Source of the DNA: Mycobacterium sp. ENV421
GTDB taxonomy: Bacteria > Actinomycetota > Actinomycetes > Mycobacteriales > Mycobacteriaceae
DNA: 50,705 bases
Assembly (NCBI RefSeq): GCF_002887815.1
Contig: NZ_PDHO01000033.1
Location: forward strand, 1-50,705
Direction: 5' to 3'
How positions within the stretch are numbered: position 1 is the stretch's first letter; each line of letters begins with the position of its first letter. A program made the translations under genes and the position numbers. This document shows positions 48,829 to 50,705 of this stretch, in pieces. Under the pieces are notes generated by a model, which saw nothing but the letters and a program-made list of their open reading frames with translations, was not told the origin of the DNA and did not search any database.

Positions 48829-50679
48829 ATGGAACTCAACGAGGATGCGCTTCCGTTGACGCGCGCGCAGCTGGATATCTGGCTGGCACAGGAAACGGGT
48901 CAATCCGCAACCGACTGGCAGATCGGCATGCTGTTGAAGGTCGAGGGCGCGCTGGAGCGCGACGCCTTCGAGTGGGCGCTGACGCGCGCGATGCGAGAAG
49001 CCGAACCGGTCAGGGCGGCGTTCTTCGAGGAGGACGGCCAGGTCTTCCAGCGGGTGATCGACTATCCGGAGATCGATCTGGACTTCTACGACTTCAGCGG
49101 ATCGGACGACCCGGAGCGGGACGTGCAGCAGATGGCGCTGTCGATTCAGCGCGCGCCGATGCCGTTCACCGGCCCGCTGTTCAAGTACGCGCTCTTCGAG
49201 ACCGGGCCGGCCGAGTTCTATGTGTTCGGGTGTTTCCATCACATCGTCATCGACGGCGCCGGAATCTGGTTGCTCGTCAACCGCGTCGCATCGATCTACT
49301 CCGCCACTATCTCCGGTGACCTCGTCCCGCCCGCGTTCTTCGGTTCGCTGAAGGACTTGCTGGACTGCGAAGCGGAATACGAGGCATCCGCCGACTTCTC
49401 CGCCGACCAGGAGTACTGGTCGCACCACCTCCCGGCCGAAAGCTCGGCCGGCAATCAGCGGTCGGAGTCGCCCGACGACAGCGACCTCGGCTTCCGCTCG
49501 GCGCCTGTCCGGCTGGATCCGGCGGTGCTGCGCCGTGTTGACGAGCTGGCCCACATCTGGGACATCCCCCGCACCGCGGTCATCGCCGCGGCGAGTGCGC
49601 TGCTGGTGCGGGGTCGGTGCGGTGCCGGTGCCGAAGTGGTGTTCGACTTCCCGGTCAGCAGGCGAGTCCGGCCGGAGCTGAAGACGCTGCCCGGCATGGC
49701 AGCGGGATTGGTGCCGCTGGTGCTCGGCACTCCGGCGCAGACGTCGGTCAGTGACTTCTGCAAGCTGGTCGACACCCGCATGCGAGAAGCACTGCAGCAC
49801 CAGCGATTTCCGGTGCACGCACTCGAACGCGGTTCGCAAGCCTCCCGGTTGTCGATCAACTTCTTCCCGGCCGCATTCACGTTGGACTTCGGCGGCGCCC
49901 CCGCATCGGCGACCATGACCAACTCCGGTCTGGCCGGCAGTTCGGGATTCACCTTCTCCGGGCTGGGGGAGGAGCTGTATCTCAACGTGCTGGGCTCGGG
50001 ACGCCTGTTCTCGGAGTGGGATTCCGCCGAGGTGACCAGGCGCCTGCTGCAAGTCCTCGTGGCGATGACCGCCGACCCGGCCAGGAGCCTGTCATCGATC
50101 GACGTGCTCGACGGTGCCGAACGCGACCAGCTCGCGTCATGGGGCAATCGGGAAGGGCTCACCGATCAGCTGGACAAACCAGTGTCGATCCCAGCACTCT
50201 TCGCGGCGCAGGTGGCCCGAGTCCCCGATGCGGTGGCGCTCAGCTACGGCGAGCAGGCATGGACCTATCGCCGGCTCGACGAGACATCGAACCGGTTGGC
50301 GAACCTGCTGGCGACGCGCGGCGCGGGCCCGGGGCAACGGGTGGCACTGCTGCTGCCGCGGTCGGCCGACGCGATCGTCGCCATCCTGGCCGTTCTGAAG
50401 ACCGGCGCGACCTACATCGCCATAGATCCGGCGGTTCCGGAGGCGCGCATGCAATTCGTGCTCGACGATGCCGCCCCCGTCGCCGCGATCACCAATTCCG
50501 AGCTGCGTCAACGCCTTGACGGACGTGACATGCTGATCGTCGACTTCAGCGATCCGGCCGTCGACGACCAACCCGCGACCGCGGTGCCGGGGCCGGAACC
50601 CGACGACATCGCGTACATCATCTACACGTCGGGCACCACCGGAACCCCTAAGCCTCAATCCGTGGATCGACCCTGTTGA
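48829..50679 (+). pseudogene. NRPS (Mps1-like) 5' part: C domain plus truncated A domain, interrupted
   Basis: 616 codons, far short of a functional NRPS. A condensation domain fills about residues 8-430 (LPLTRAQLDIWLAQETG; FHHIVIDGAGIW with HHxxxDG). An adenylation domain begins near 455 (LKTGATYIAIDPAVPEARM). It runs to the A3 core, YIIYTSGTTGTPK, after which the expected Gly-Val continuation is missing. Homology stops at 50652 and the frame ends at TGA 50677-50679 in unrelated DNA. A first-module C domain at the N-terminus fits a lipo-initiation role, joining a fatty acid to the first amino acid, as in GPL Mps1. ATG 48829 has GGGAG upstream; GTG 48826 and TTG 48811 are alternatives. The break may be an insertion or an assembly junction. 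Confidence 0.85.
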
Positions 50680-50705
50680 GGTCCGGTCAGACTGATTTTG
50701 CTGTG
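50653..50705. mobile_element. Unrelated sequence abutting the NRPS A3 motif; possible insertion-element end
   Basis: From 50653 the sequence no longer encodes NRPS in any frame. It contains inverted hexamers CCTCAA (50653-50658) and TTGAGG (50676-50681), and a short palindrome TCAG-A-CTGA (50687-50695). The abrupt switch inside a conserved motif suggests the terminus of a transposable element, but only 53 nt are visible and I cannot name the element or see a transposase. Confidence 0.4.

Noticed and set aside
50653..50705. Naming the junction DNA as a specific insertion sequence.
   Set aside because: Only 53 nt are visible with no transposase or confirmed terminal repeat; any family name would be a guess.
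1..50705. CRISPR arrays, tRNA and rRNA genes.
   Set aside because: No regularly spaced repeats, cloverleaf-like segments or rRNA-like sequence noticed on reading both strands.

Overview
The window looks like a rapidly growing or otherwise non-tuberculous Mycobacteriaceae chromosome. It has high G+C throughout, frequent GTG starts, GTGA/ATGA start-stop overlaps, and leaderless-type promoters. It carries the marker families of the mycobacterial glycopeptidolipid (GPL) locus: an MmpS-MmpL-MmpL set, DrrABC, several paralogous GT-B glycosyltransferases, CmcI- and TylF-type sugar O-methyltransferases, Atf-like membrane acyltransferases, and an MbtH-NRPS start. Most real genes are packed tightly in short blocks of alternating strand.

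Layout. (1) 1-12286, plus strand: the C-terminal part of a PfaA-like PUFA-synthase polyketide synthase (ACP-KR-DH), a giant KS-CLF-AT-DH-DH synthase, then rmlA, rmlB and a fused rmlC-rmlD. The first four genes overlap at their start/stop codons. (2) 12440-21555, minus strand: HxxxDG acyltransferase, mmpS, two mmpL genes and a CmcI-type methyltransferase. A strong bidirectional hairpin terminator separates this from block 1. (3) 21663-24818, plus: sulfotransferase, glycosyltransferase, TylF-type methyltransferase. (4) 24860-25747, minus: alpha/beta hydrolase, with a 24-bp tandem repeat upstream. (5) 25897-28017, plus: two paralogous Gfo/Idh/MocA oxidoreductases. (6) 28060-30863, minus: GMC oxidoreductase and a membrane-anchored TylF-type methyltransferase. 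(7) 31040-37350, plus: glycosyltransferase, nucleotide-sugar dehydrogenase, extended SDR (decarboxylase/epimerase), acyltransferase-3, glycosyltransferase. (8) 37363-45504, minus: an OafA-SGNH acyltransferase, an SDR epimerase, drrA-drrB-drrC, and a second OafA-SGNH paralogue. (9) 45654-48286: DUF2505-like gene (minus), SAM methyltransferase and a fourth glycosyltransferase (plus). (10) 48574 to the end: mbtH and an NRPS that opens with a C domain. The NRPS reading frame breaks exactly at the A3 core motif, where unrelated DNA begins.

Together the genes read as a glycolipopeptide (GPL-like) factory: a fatty-acyl chain, a lipo-initiating NRPS, dTDP-rhamnose plus probably an acidic or pentose nucleotide sugar, four glycosyltransferases, at least four methyltransferases, several O-acyltransferases and a possible sulfotransferase, with MmpS/MmpL and DrrABC as exporters. 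The most unusual element is that a PUFA-synthase-type enzyme, not a canonical mycobacterial Pks, is coupled to dedicated dTDP-rhamnose genes beside this locus. The NRPS appears to be interrupted in this strain, or the assembly breaks there. Regulation hints include two CRP-like sites upstream of mbtH and several leaderless-type promoters. I see no tRNA, rRNA or CRISPR array. All functional calls rest on motifs recognised by eye; no database search was run.
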